23,291 nt of DNA from an uncultured Erysipelotrichaceae bacterium (GTDB lineage: Bacteria; Bacillota_I; Bacilli_A; Erysipelotrichales; Erysipelotrichaceae). The notes under the pieces were generated by a model that was not told the DNA's origin, searched no databases, and worked only from the letters and a program-made list of their open reading frames with translations. Position 1 is the first letter of the stretch. Each line of letters opens with the position of its first letter. Below are positions 1 through 6,787 of the stretch, one piece after another. The stretch covers positions 1 through 23,291 of the forward strand of contig CALCFG010000005.1 of the NCBI GenBank assembly GCA_937900565.1, written 5' to 3'. The position numbers and the translations under genes are program-made.

Positions 1-127
1 TTCCTAAACGATCTTTTGTAATGATGTATCCTAATTGATTAGCAAAGTCTTTAACAATGCTTGCTATGGATTCTTCCGCACTGGATACACCGAAGGTTAT
101 ACATAAACGTTTTAAATTTTCAATCAT
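1..127 (-). CDS. M42-family aminopeptidase-like protein (N-terminus only)
   Basis: Only the first 42 or so codons are in the window; the gene continues past base 1. The start is taken at 127 because the AAGGA Shine-Dalgarno lies 6 bases upstream of it. An in-frame ATG at 133 touches that site directly. The visible protein begins MIENLKRLCITFGVSS and continues with AEESIASIVKDFANQLGY and a DRLG motif. This resembles the N-terminus of M42 metallopeptidases (glutamyl aminopeptidase / FrvX / SgcX type), where LKxLxxxFGxSGxE leads into a helix and a K-x-G-N strand. M20 peptidases are an alternative. The metal ligands lie outside the window, so activity cannot be judged. It is the last visible gene of the PTS operon. 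E. coli frv and sgc PTS operons also carry an M42-type gene, which supports the assignment. Family call is moderate; substrate is unknown. Confidence 0.55.
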   Translation of the reverse strand, partial: MIENLKRLCITFGVSSAEESIASIVKDFANQLGYIITKDRLG

Positions 128-145
128 ACTCATTCCTTATAAAAT

Positions 146-176
146 AGGCCTTATCGTTAATATAACGATAAGGCCT
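146..176 (-). terminator. Strong intercistronic hairpin, possible terminator
   Basis: A perfect 14-base inverted repeat (AGGCCTTATCGTTA and its complement) encloses a 3-base loop. It lies between the GrdB-like stop codon and the peptidase start. In the minus direction the stem is followed by TATTTTATAAGGA, a short and interrupted T-run, so termination may be partial. Position and symmetry would also fit an mRNA-stabilising or processing hairpin that sets the level of the peptidase apart from the rest of the operon. Confidence 0.6.
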
Positions 177-182
177 TAAATG

Positions 183-707
183 TTAATAGCAAACGCGATC
201 TTTAACAGTTTGTAATTCAGTAGAGTTATTTACCGTATTAATAATTAAATCGCACAAATCTTGATAGCTATCGTTAAGTCCAGTGCCACCCTTTTTCGGC
301 ATTTTAACAATTGGTGTCTTATCTTTATATTCGCTAATCACCGCGTCATTTTCTTTACTCATCATTGCGCAAGATTTGAGGTCAGTGTTTTGTAGAATAT
401 TTGCACTAATCATAGCTGCCATACGGGCATAATCTGGGAAATTGAAGCAAGGGCCACAAACAACGAAGTCTGGATTTAATTTTTTACACATAGCCGTCAT
501 TTTAGTGACAACTTCTTCACTATGATTGTCAAAATATTCATTACCACAATATAATGTCGCAATAATATTGGCATCAATCTTTTTAAAGTGCGATTCCATC
601 ATTAATGCACTACCAATTCCACCTTTTGCTGCTTGTAAACCTACGTTAGGATTAGATTTACCACCAGCGCCAGCTAAACCTTGATCAAATATTAATACAA
701 TTTTCAT
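183..707 (-). CDS. GrdB-like short protein (N-terminal domain of glycine/betaine reductase component B family)
   Basis: A 174-residue protein. It begins MKIVLIFDQGLAGAGGK and contains ATLYCGNEYFDNHSEEV and VVCGPCFNFPDYARM. These align by eye with the start (VVHYxNQFFxxxGGEEK), VxCGDxYFxEN and AGPAFNAGRYG motifs of the selenoprotein B subunit of glycine, sarcosine and betaine reductases. The family's full proteins are about 430 residues with a UxxCxxC-type redox site in the C-terminal half. This protein stops before that region and has no in-frame TGA, so it cannot perform the selenium chemistry itself. Cys residues at the CGN and CGPC positions are visible. It sits 30 bases after the PTS EIIC gene with only a weak GAAG-type ribosome site. 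A role in processing the PTS substrate is inference; a binding or partner role is equally possible. Confidence 0.6.
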   Translation of the reverse strand: MKIVLIFDQGLAGAGGKSNPNVGLQAAKGGIGSALMMESHFKKIDANIIATLYCGNEYFDNHSEEVVTKMTAMCKKLNPDFVVCGPCFNFPDYARMAAMISANILQNTDLKSCAMMSKENDAVISEYKDKTPIVKMPKKGGTGLNDSYQDLCDLIINTVNNSTELQTVKDRVCY

Positions 708-737
708 AATTACTACTTCTTTTCTTTTTACCTAAAA

Positions 738-2086
738 CTAATCTAAAGTTAAATCATCAAATGATAAATCATCTAATTCATCCGTTTGATTTTCTTGTTC
801 TTTTTCTTCTGCTAAGTATCTGTTATCTAAGATTCGTAAGAATGGGTAATAGATTAACATATCGATGATTAATTCAACGAATTGAACAATCGTGCCCATG
901 ATACTACCAGTAATCAAGTAACCAGAGAATAAGATTGGAGTCGTCCAAGGTAATTGTAAACCAGCAGTGATTGGTAAAATACCAGTCATAGTTGCAACAG
1001 TTGAAATCAATGTATTAACACATGGCACTAAGATGAATGGGATACCAATAACTGGGTTTAATACAACTGGTAAACCAAAGATAATTGGTTCGTTTACACC
1101 AAAGATTGCCGCAGGTAAGCTTAATTTACCTAATTTACTAATACGTTGAGATTTACCTAAGAACGCCATCATGATAACTAATCCTAAAGTGGATCCGCCA
1201 CCACCATAGTTACAGAAGAAATCAGAGAAACCGGCAGTGAAGATATTTGTCATTTCTAAACCAGCTGCAGCAGCTTCATAGTTTTCTAATGTTAATGCTT
1301 TGTGGATTGGTGAGAATACTGTATTTGTAACAGCAGGACCATTGATACCAAAGAACCAGAATAATGTAGATAAGAATTGGTAAATTAATTCAAATCCGCT
1401 TAATCTTCCTAAACCTACTAATGGTGCTTGCAATACTTGGTAAATGAAATAGTGTGCATATTCATAAGATGTTTGGCTAAAAATAATACCAACAACAAAG
1501 AATACAAACATTGCAATTCCAGCAGGAATTAAAGAAGAGAATGAGTCAGCAACTGCAGGTGGAACACCATCTGGCATTTTAATAACTAAATCTTTTTTAA
1601 CTGCCCAAGAGAAGATTTCAACAGATAAAATAGCTGTTAACATAGCTAAGAACATACCAGCTGTTCCTAAGAATGTGAAACCTAAACCGTTCATTTTAAC
1701 AGGATCAGCGACACCTTCAACTATTTAGTAATTGATTGAGGTGTAATGATCAAGAAACATACAATCGCAATGACAGCTCCGGCCATTTTATTTTCAACAC
1801 CTTTTTCACGAGTGTAGCAATAACCGATACCCAAGCAAGATAATAATGCAGTACAGTCAAATGCAATCGTCGATACACGACCTAAATAAGCATCCCAACC
1901 AGCACCAAAGATGCTTGTCATTAAATCCAAGAAAGCTTGGATTGGAAAATTACTAATTAATAAGAAGATAGAACCAACGATTGTAATTGGTACTGAAATC
2001 AAGAATCCATCACGAATAGCAGATAAAACTTTATTTTTACTTAATGTATTCGCAATTGGCATCAAAAACTTTTCTAGTTTATCCAT
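738..2086 (-). pseudogene. PTS lactose/cellobiose-family EIIC permease, frameshifted
   Basis: Two adjacent reading frames together make one EIIC of about 440 residues, the normal family length. The first (2086 to 1721) encodes the N-terminal 121 residues (MDKLEKFLMPIANTLSKNK through LIITPQSITK) and then meets TAG. The second resumes one frame back as IVEGVADPVKMNGLGF and runs to 738. It carries the NEPIIFGLPVVLNP motif typical of CelB/LacE-type permeases and an acidic C-terminal tail. One missing A in the AAA run near 1725 would explain the break: restoring it gives T-K-I-V-E-G with no stop. The internal ATG at 1694 has no well-placed ribosome site, so two separate proteins are unlikely. It would import the sugar through the membrane and hand it phosphate from EIIB. 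Either a recent inactivating mutation or an assembly error; no good X-XXY-YYZ slippery site is present. Confidence 0.8.
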
Positions 2087-2091
2087 ACAGT

Positions 2092-2412
2092 TTATTTATT
2101 CCTTTCCTTGTACATTTTTAAAGCACGTTTTAGAACACGTTCCCCATCTACGTTACCGTAATCTGTGCTATCGATTACCGCAACAACGTGATCTTTCCCA
2201 TATTGCTCATTTACTTTCTCGTAAATGTGCTTTACTTGTGGGCCTAAAAGAATAACTTCAGGGTTGTATGCATCAACTATTTCAGCCATTCTTTTGTCTG
2301 TGAATGCCTTACATTCAATTGGTAAGTTATTTGCATCAGCAACTTTTTGCATGCGACTTGCCATCAAACTCGTTGACATTCCATTATCACAGAATAAGTA
2401 AAATCTTTTCAT
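2092..2412 (-). CDS. PTS lactose/cellobiose-family EIIB component
   Basis: A 106-residue cytoplasmic phosphocarrier. MKRFYLFCDNGMSTSLMASRM contains the phosphorylatable Cys8 followed by the xxGMSTSLM loop that defines EIIB of the cellobiose/diacetylchitobiose type. The later VILLGPQVKHIYEKV segment also matches the family. Length is normal (about 100 to 106). It takes phosphate from the EIIA encoded upstream and passes it to the sugar on EIIC. The start is supported by GGAGG seven bases ahead. The stop lies 5 bases before the EIIC start, with AAGGAAAGG at the gene's own 3' end acting as the likely ribosome site for EIIC. Confidence 0.92.
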   Translation of the reverse strand: MKRFYLFCDNGMSTSLMASRMQKVADANNLPIECKAFTDKRMAEIVDAYNPEVILLGPQVKHIYEKVNEQYGKDHVVAVIDSTDYGNVDGERVLKRALKMYKERNK

Positions 2413-2448
2413 AACCTTCCTCCGTTCTACTAATACTACTATAAACGA

Positions 2449-2994
2449 TTACTTTGTTAATTTTTTACTAACTTTTTCCTTACTATTAGGAACTTTAATA
2501 CTGTCCACAACTTTCGTATGACTCACGCGGTCATGTAACGTTCGAAATAAGCCACTTTTATAATCTGTTGCCGCCAACACCATACTTCCAAGTGATAAAA
2601 CCATAAAACAAATATCAAAAGGTAATACCGCTATGATCAAGCAAGAGCGAATATTCACACTTGGAATATAAAAGGCACCTTCTAAAATTAAACACCCAAC
2701 AAAATAGCGTATGACCATTTGTTTATTACTTGGCAATTGTTCATTACTATCCACTACTTTTAATACCATAAAACGCATGATAAATGTACTTCCATTAAAA
2801 AAGCGCAATGGCAAGTAAACAAAATAAACATATGAAATAATTAAGCTTGATAAAATTAATCCATAATAAATGCCATTATCTCCAGGAATTAAATGAGAAA
2901 ATCCATTAGCTAATAAATTGATCAATACACTGCTAATGTACCAATCACCCCCAAAGGCAAAAAAGCGACGAACAAGATATCCAAAGTTACGCAT
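2449..2994 (-). CDS. RDD-family membrane protein (second of two)
   Basis: A 181-residue hydrophobic protein. Near its start is RRFFAFGGDWYISSVL, the RDD-type opening (Arg, aromatic, Asp in the first helix). Further hydrophobic segments lie around residues 42 to 65, 98 to 115 and 118 to 145. It closes with LHDRVSHTKVVDS, matching the HDxxxxTxVV end of RDD domains. The C-terminus is a short Lys/Ser tail. RDD proteins have no agreed biochemical role; some have been linked to transport or ion homeostasis. The start codon overlaps the EIIA stop (TAATG), so translation is probably coupled. It sits between the EIIA and EIIB genes, which ties it to this PTS rather than to a neighbouring operon. Confidence 0.75.
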   Translation of the reverse strand: MRNFGYLVRRFFAFGGDWYISSVLINLLANGFSHLIPGDNGIYYGLILSSLIISYVYFVYLPLRFFNGSTFIMRFMVLKVVDSNEQLPSNKQMVIRYFVGCLILEGAFYIPSVNIRSCLIIAVLPFDICFMVLSLGSMVLAATDYKSGLFRTLHDRVSHTKVVDSIKVPNSKEKVSKKLTK

Positions 2995-3305
2995 TATTTA
3001 TTTTTTCTCAATTCAATGATTTCTTGAGCTAATAATTTTGTTGTTTCGGCAGACATTAATTGGTCTTCAGCATGCATTAATAACAAACTGATTTCAGTTT
3101 TTTCACCTGCTGCTTCTTTTTGAATTAAACCTGCATGCGCTTCGTGCCCTTTAACAAACACACTTTCACCATGAGCTAATAATTCTTCTGCTTTTGCAAA
3201 GTCACCTTCACGAGCTGCATTAATGGCAGCAACGTAATCGCTTTTCGCTTCTCCTACAGCGCTAATAATTTTAAAACAAACTAATTCCATATCTTCCATA
3301 ATCAT
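2994..3305 (-). CDS. PTS lactose/cellobiose-family EIIA component
   Basis: A 103-residue all-helical phosphocarrier. The family pattern is clear: EDMELVCFKIISAVGEAKS at the start, KGHEAHAGLIQKEA in the middle, then LLLMHAEDQLMSAET, in which His78 matches the phosphorylated histidine of LacA/CelC-type EIIA. It accepts phosphate from HPr and gives it to Cys8 of the EIIB encoded downstream. Its ATG overlaps the last base of the upstream RDD stop codon (TAATG), with AAGGAGG four bases ahead. A second ATG two codons later would have 10-base spacing, so the exact start is uncertain by two residues. Confidence 0.93.
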   Translation of the reverse strand: MIMEDMELVCFKIISAVGEAKSDYVAAINAAREGDFAKAEELLAHGESVFVKGHEAHAGLIQKEAAGEKTEISLLLMHAEDQLMSAETTKLLAQEIIELRKNK

Positions 3306-3855
3306 TAAGCCTCCTTATTTAATTCAATTACTTTGCTTGATACGATATAATCATGCAATGCCTTGCCATATTTGATGGTTGTGAACAGTGAAATTAAAAA
3401 ACCAATCATCATGCAATATGTTAACAATTGACCAATAATCGGATCAATCGATAACCCAATTAATTGCGCTAACAAATTCCCACTAATCATAAAACTACTT
3501 TCAAGAATCATGACAAATACAATTTGACGCAGCGCTAACTTATACCATTTCAATGGTTGACCTTGTTCATCCCGAATTGAAATACGAAATAATTTCTTAC
3601 CCATTGTTTGACCTTTAGTACATAAGGGAATCAAGAAAAAATAAATAGCCGCAAATAACAATCCCAATAAACCAGCAATATAAACATCATTGCCACTGAA
3701 TTTACTTAAGTCAGTATTAATATTTAAATCTCCTGTCTTAATATTGCAATAGGTAATATTGTAAATATCCATCCAAAATACCAATCGATTAAATAAGCAA
3801 ACATCCGTTTATTTAATGGTGCATTTACAATTTCTGGTGTTTTTTCCTTTTTCAT
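3305..3855 (-). pseudogene. RDD-family membrane protein (first of two), frameshifted
   Basis: The long open frame (3784 down to 3305) opens only at a TTG with no ribosome site and lacks the RDD opening. Reading from an ATG at 3855, which has AGAAAGG six bases ahead and lies 12 bases after the regulator stop, gives MKKEKTPEIVNAPLNKRM followed by FAYLIDWYFGWIFTILP. That is the missing N-terminal RDD helix, and this frame then stops at 3724. The two frames differ by one base, so a single missing base somewhere between 3724 and 3784 splits the gene. Joined, the product would be about 180 residues with the GQTMGKKLFRISI and LHDYIVSSKVI motifs typical of RDD proteins. It is a paralogue of the RDD gene two positions downstream. 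Confidence 0.7.
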
Positions 3856-3867
3856 AATAAACCTTTC

Positions 3868-5766
3868 TTACTCATTATCCAAGATACATTCAATAAATTT
3901 CTGACTATTATCAGCAGAAATAACACGATTCATTAAACCGTCATCATCACTAATACTTCCAAACCAGTCAAAGAATATTTTCAATAATGACTTCTCATTT
4001 TCTTTAATTGCTAACATTACCACTAATTTGGTGTCATAATCTCCCCATCGAACAGGTTTTTTCAATATCGCAATCGAAATACATGATTGTTTGGCACAAT
4101 AATCCAATGCATGCGGGATAGCGTATCCATAAGCAAATGAAGTAAATGCTCTTTTTTCACGATCAAAAGTTGACGCTTTAAAATCGGAATTAACAAGATT
4201 TAATGCATACAAATTATCTGCCATAATATTAAGTACTTCTTCATACGACTCTGCTTCTAAATTATAAAAGTAACAGTTTTGATTGATAAGCCCTCTGATA
4301 AAACTAACAAATGTAGTTTTTAATCTTTCTTTTTCCAAATCATTAAGCATCTTAAATATTTTAAATTCATCCTTTGACCCAACAAACATACTAATATTTA
4401 TAATTGGTGTTGTCGTTAATGCATCGAATGGAACAGTAGTGATAATAAAATCGGGGCCAAGTGAATCAATGCGTCCTTGATCATAATACCCAAGTAAAGC
4501 ATCAATAATTAAACGATCTGAAAACTTTTCTTTTAATCGAGTTAAACAAACACTATTCATCATGCTAGAGTTAGGTTGAATCAATACAGCATGGAAAAAG
4601 GTATTCATATTAAGACGATCATAAGCAGCGCCTAAATGAACAGTTAAAAAACCCAGCTCATCTTCTGTTATTGGTTGATTCAATTCTTCTTCAATAATAT
4701 GTCCAATAAACACGCTTAAATCGAACACTAATGGATAGCTTTTCTTAACTTCAGCTAAGAAAACATTGGAAAGTTGCACATTATGGCGAACGCGATCAAT
4801 AAGATTTTGTAAGTGAACAATTAATCCGTTTTGAAAAAATACATCCCCACTAAAATCAATATCATAATGATCATTAATGGCAACGACGATTTTTATCGTT
4901 AATTCCTTAGCTATTTCGATAACATCACGATTGGCTCTAAAATCAGCGCTCCGTTTTCCCAACAACAAAGACGCCAATAACATAGACTCACTTTCGTTAA
5001 CTTCTTGCAAATGCAAATATTTTTTCATTCGTTCATAAAATGTCTTAGCAATCAAATATTCTTTTACTGTTTTAATATTAGAGCTCGAAAACTTTTGTAC
5101 GTAATTGAACATCATCATACGTTGCAACGCCACCCCAATATGAATCATTAACATTGGGTAAGTTTCATCCCGAATCGAAAAATCATATTCATTAAAGACT
5201 TCATCCAATACTTCTTTAACATAAAGTAAATCAAATTGCGTAAATAGATTAGCAATTTTTTGTAAATTGATGAAGTCTCCTTGCGTTTCTTTCGTTAATA
5301 AACGTTTATATAATAATCGTTTTTCTTCTTCATTGCCTTCCAATCGATAGCGATTATCTTCATGAATCAATTTTAATGATGAATATTCTTCAAGCATCTT
5401 TGTTAATTTACGAAAATCGGATTTAATTGTTGAGTCAGAAACAAACAATGCATTTTCCAAGGCATAGCCACTAACAAATTGTCCCGTGCGTAATAACTCG
5501 TTTAAAATGTATTTGATACGATCATCACTAGTTTGCGGAATATTTTGATGATCAATAAGCTGAATAGATTCGGCTTTATTAACATTAATACGGTAGCCAA
5601 ATCGACAGTTAGACTCTATCAACCCATTAAACTCTTTATTAATTGTATCAATATCGTGACGTATCGTTCGATCTGTAACATTAAGCAAGCCTGCCAATTC
5701 CTTGCCCGTTAACCAATTGCGTTGTGTATTTAAAATCGTAATTAGTTTTTTACATCTTTCGTTCAT
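3868..5766 (-). CDS. BglG/LicR-type PTS-controlled transcriptional regulator
   Basis: A 632-residue multidomain regulator. An N-terminal HTH covers about residues 8 to 55 (LNVTDRTIRHDIDTIN). A second HTH covers about 88 to 140 (FVSDSTIKSDFRKL). Two PTS regulation domains follow, with their conserved histidines in MIHIGVALQR and TVHLGAAYDR. An EIIB-like domain spans about 395 to 490. A C-terminal EIIA (mannitol/fructose type) has the active-site motif GYAIPHA with His near 552. Proteins of this build activate a PTS operon when phosphorylated by HPr and relieved of phosphorylation by EIIB. Here the EIIB-like site reads IQPNSSMMNS, so the usual phosphorylated Cys appears to be absent. It is the first gene of the operon it probably controls. 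No strong ribosome site is visible before the ATG. Confidence 0.88.
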   Translation of the reverse strand: MNERCKKLITILNTQRNWLTGKELAGLLNVTDRTIRHDIDTINKEFNGLIESNCRFGYRINVNKAESIQLIDHQNIPQTSDDRIKYILNELLRTGQFVSGYALENALFVSDSTIKSDFRKLTKMLEEYSSLKLIHEDNRYRLEGNEEEKRLLYKRLLTKETQGDFINLQKIANLFTQFDLLYVKEVLDEVFNEYDFSIRDETYPMLMIHIGVALQRMMMFNYVQKFSSSNIKTVKEYLIAKTFYERMKKYLHLQEVNESESMLLASLLLGKRSADFRANRDVIEIAKELTIKIVVAINDHYDIDFSGDVFFQNGLIVHLQNLIDRVRHNVQLSNVFLAEVKKSYPLVFDLSVFIGHIIEEELNQPITEDELGFLTVHLGAAYDRLNMNTFFHAVLIQPNSSMMNSVCLTRLKEKFSDRLIIDALLGYYDQGRIDSLGPDFIITTVPFDALTTTPIINISMFVGSKDEFKIFKMLNDLEKERLKTTFVSFIRGLINQNCYFYNLEAESYEEVLNIMADNLYALNLVNSDFKASTFDREKRAFTSFAYGYAIPHALDYCAKQSCISIAILKKPVRWGDYDTKLVVMLAIKENEKSLLKIFFDWFGSISDDDGLMNRVISADNSQKFIECILDNE

Positions 5767-5808
5767 ACTAATACTTTACGATAATTCACCCTAAAATGTC
5801 ACGTGTTT

Positions 5809-5827
5809 TTTCCTACCTATTAGGAAA
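5809..5827. promoter_or_regulatory. Inverted repeat upstream of the PTS regulator (candidate operator)
   Basis: TTTCCTA and TAGGAAA flank 5 bases, about 43 bases before the regulator start codon. A further TTCCTA in the minus direction lies just upstream (5834 to 5839), giving three copies of one element within about 31 bases. This would suit a site for the LicR-type regulator itself or for a repressor. No convincing -35/-10 pair could be placed around it. Confidence 0.35.
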
Positions 5828-5847
5828 TATAGCTAGGAATGTACCCG

Positions 5848-5882
5848 GAAAAATAAAAAAGCTACCCAGATAGGATAGCTTT
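5848..5882 (-). terminator. Intrinsic terminator after tsf
   Basis: A 10-base-pair stem (AAAGCTATCC with GGGTAGCTTT, one T-G pair) and a TATCT loop begin about a dozen bases after the tsf stop and are followed in the minus direction by TTTTATTTTT. It separates the translation genes from the PTS operon. Confidence 0.92.
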
Positions 5883-5894
5883 AATGATTGATAA

Positions 5895-6785
5895 TTAACC
5901 GTTAATTTGGCTCATTACTTCTTCAGCGAAATTATCGTTTTTCTTTTCGATACCTTCACCAACAGCATAACGAACGAATCCAGCACAGCTTGTATTTCCT
6001 TCCGCTAACACTGCTTTTACTTTTTTATTAGTATCTTTAAAGTATTCTTGATCAACTAAGCACATATCTTGTAATGCTTTAGAAACACGACCTTCAATAA
6101 TACCAGCTAAGATTTTTTCTGGTTTACCAGCCATTTTTTCATCATTTTTTAAGATTTCTTGTTGAACTTCAGTTTCGTGAGCTACAACTTCAGCTGGCAT
6201 ATCATCACGAGATACGTAAGATGGAGACATTGAAGCAACTTGCATCGCAATATCTTTTGCTAAGGCAGCATCTTGTGTGTTTTTTAATACGCAAACAACT
6301 GAAATTTTACCACCCATATGGATATATGGGCCGAAGATATCGTTATCTTCTTTACTCATACGAGCAAAACGTCTTAACGTAATCTTTTCACCAATTGTTG
6401 CTGTTGCATCCACAACGCAATCTGCAATTGTTTTACCATTTAAACTCAAAGCATTTGCTTCTTCTAAAGTAGTAACATCGCTTGCTAAAATAGTTTGCGC
6501 AACTTCATCAATTAATTTTAAGAAAGCTTCATTTTTTGCAACGAAATCTGTTTCACTGTTCATTTCAACAACAACAGCTTTATTTCCATCGCAAGCAACA
6601 CGAGTTAAACCTTCAGCAGCAACACGTCCGCTTTTTTTAGCCGCTTTCGCAATACCTTTTTCACGTAACCAGTCAATAGCTTTTGTAATATCACCATCAA
6701 CTTCAACTAACGCTTTTTTGCAATCCATCATACCAGCGCCAGTTTTTTCACGCAATTCTTTAACTAATGCAGCAGTAACAGCCAT
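5895..6785 (-). CDS. tsf: Elongation factor Ts
   Basis: A 296-residue EF-Ts, the guanine nucleotide exchange factor that recycles EF-Tu. The N-terminal UBA-like domain reads MAVTAALVKELREKTGAGMM followed by DCKKALVEVDGDITKAIDWL. The core contains VVEMNSETDFVAKNEAF, the TDFVA motif that contacts EF-Tu, and the C-terminal dimerisation part includes AGFVRYAVGEGIEKK. Length is normal for Firmicutes. It lies two bases after the rpsB stop, with GAAGGAG at the end of rpsB as its ribosome site, so the two are co-transcribed as in most bacteria. In B. subtilis pyrH and frr follow; here a terminator comes directly after tsf. Confidence 0.98.
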   Translation of the reverse strand: MAVTAALVKELREKTGAGMMDCKKALVEVDGDITKAIDWLREKGIAKAAKKSGRVAAEGLTRVACDGNKAVVVEMNSETDFVAKNEAFLKLIDEVAQTILASDVTTLEEANALSLNGKTIADCVVDATATIGEKITLRRFARMSKEDNDIFGPYIHMGGKISVVCVLKNTQDAALAKDIAMQVASMSPSYVSRDDMPAEVVAHETEVQQEILKNDEKMAGKPEKILAGIIEGRVSKALQDMCLVDQEYFKDTNKKVKAVLAEGNTSCAGFVRYAVGEGIEKKNDNFAEEVMSQING

Positions 6786-6787
6786 GA

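Noticed and set aside
1721..1733. Programmed -1 frameshifting in EIIC
   Set aside because: The junction (ACT AAA TAG) does not form an X-XXY-YYZ slippery heptamer, and no family precedent for EIIC is known to me; simple loss of one A is the easier explanation.
1911..2255. Plus-strand open frame opposite EIIB/EIIC
   Set aside because: It is antisense to two recognised PTS genes, has no family motif and no ribosome site; a shadow frame. The same holds for the other plus-strand frames in the window.
5800..5805. CACGTG palindrome near the PTS regulator
   Set aside because: A six-base palindrome is expected by chance at this scale and nothing ties it to the nearby repeat.
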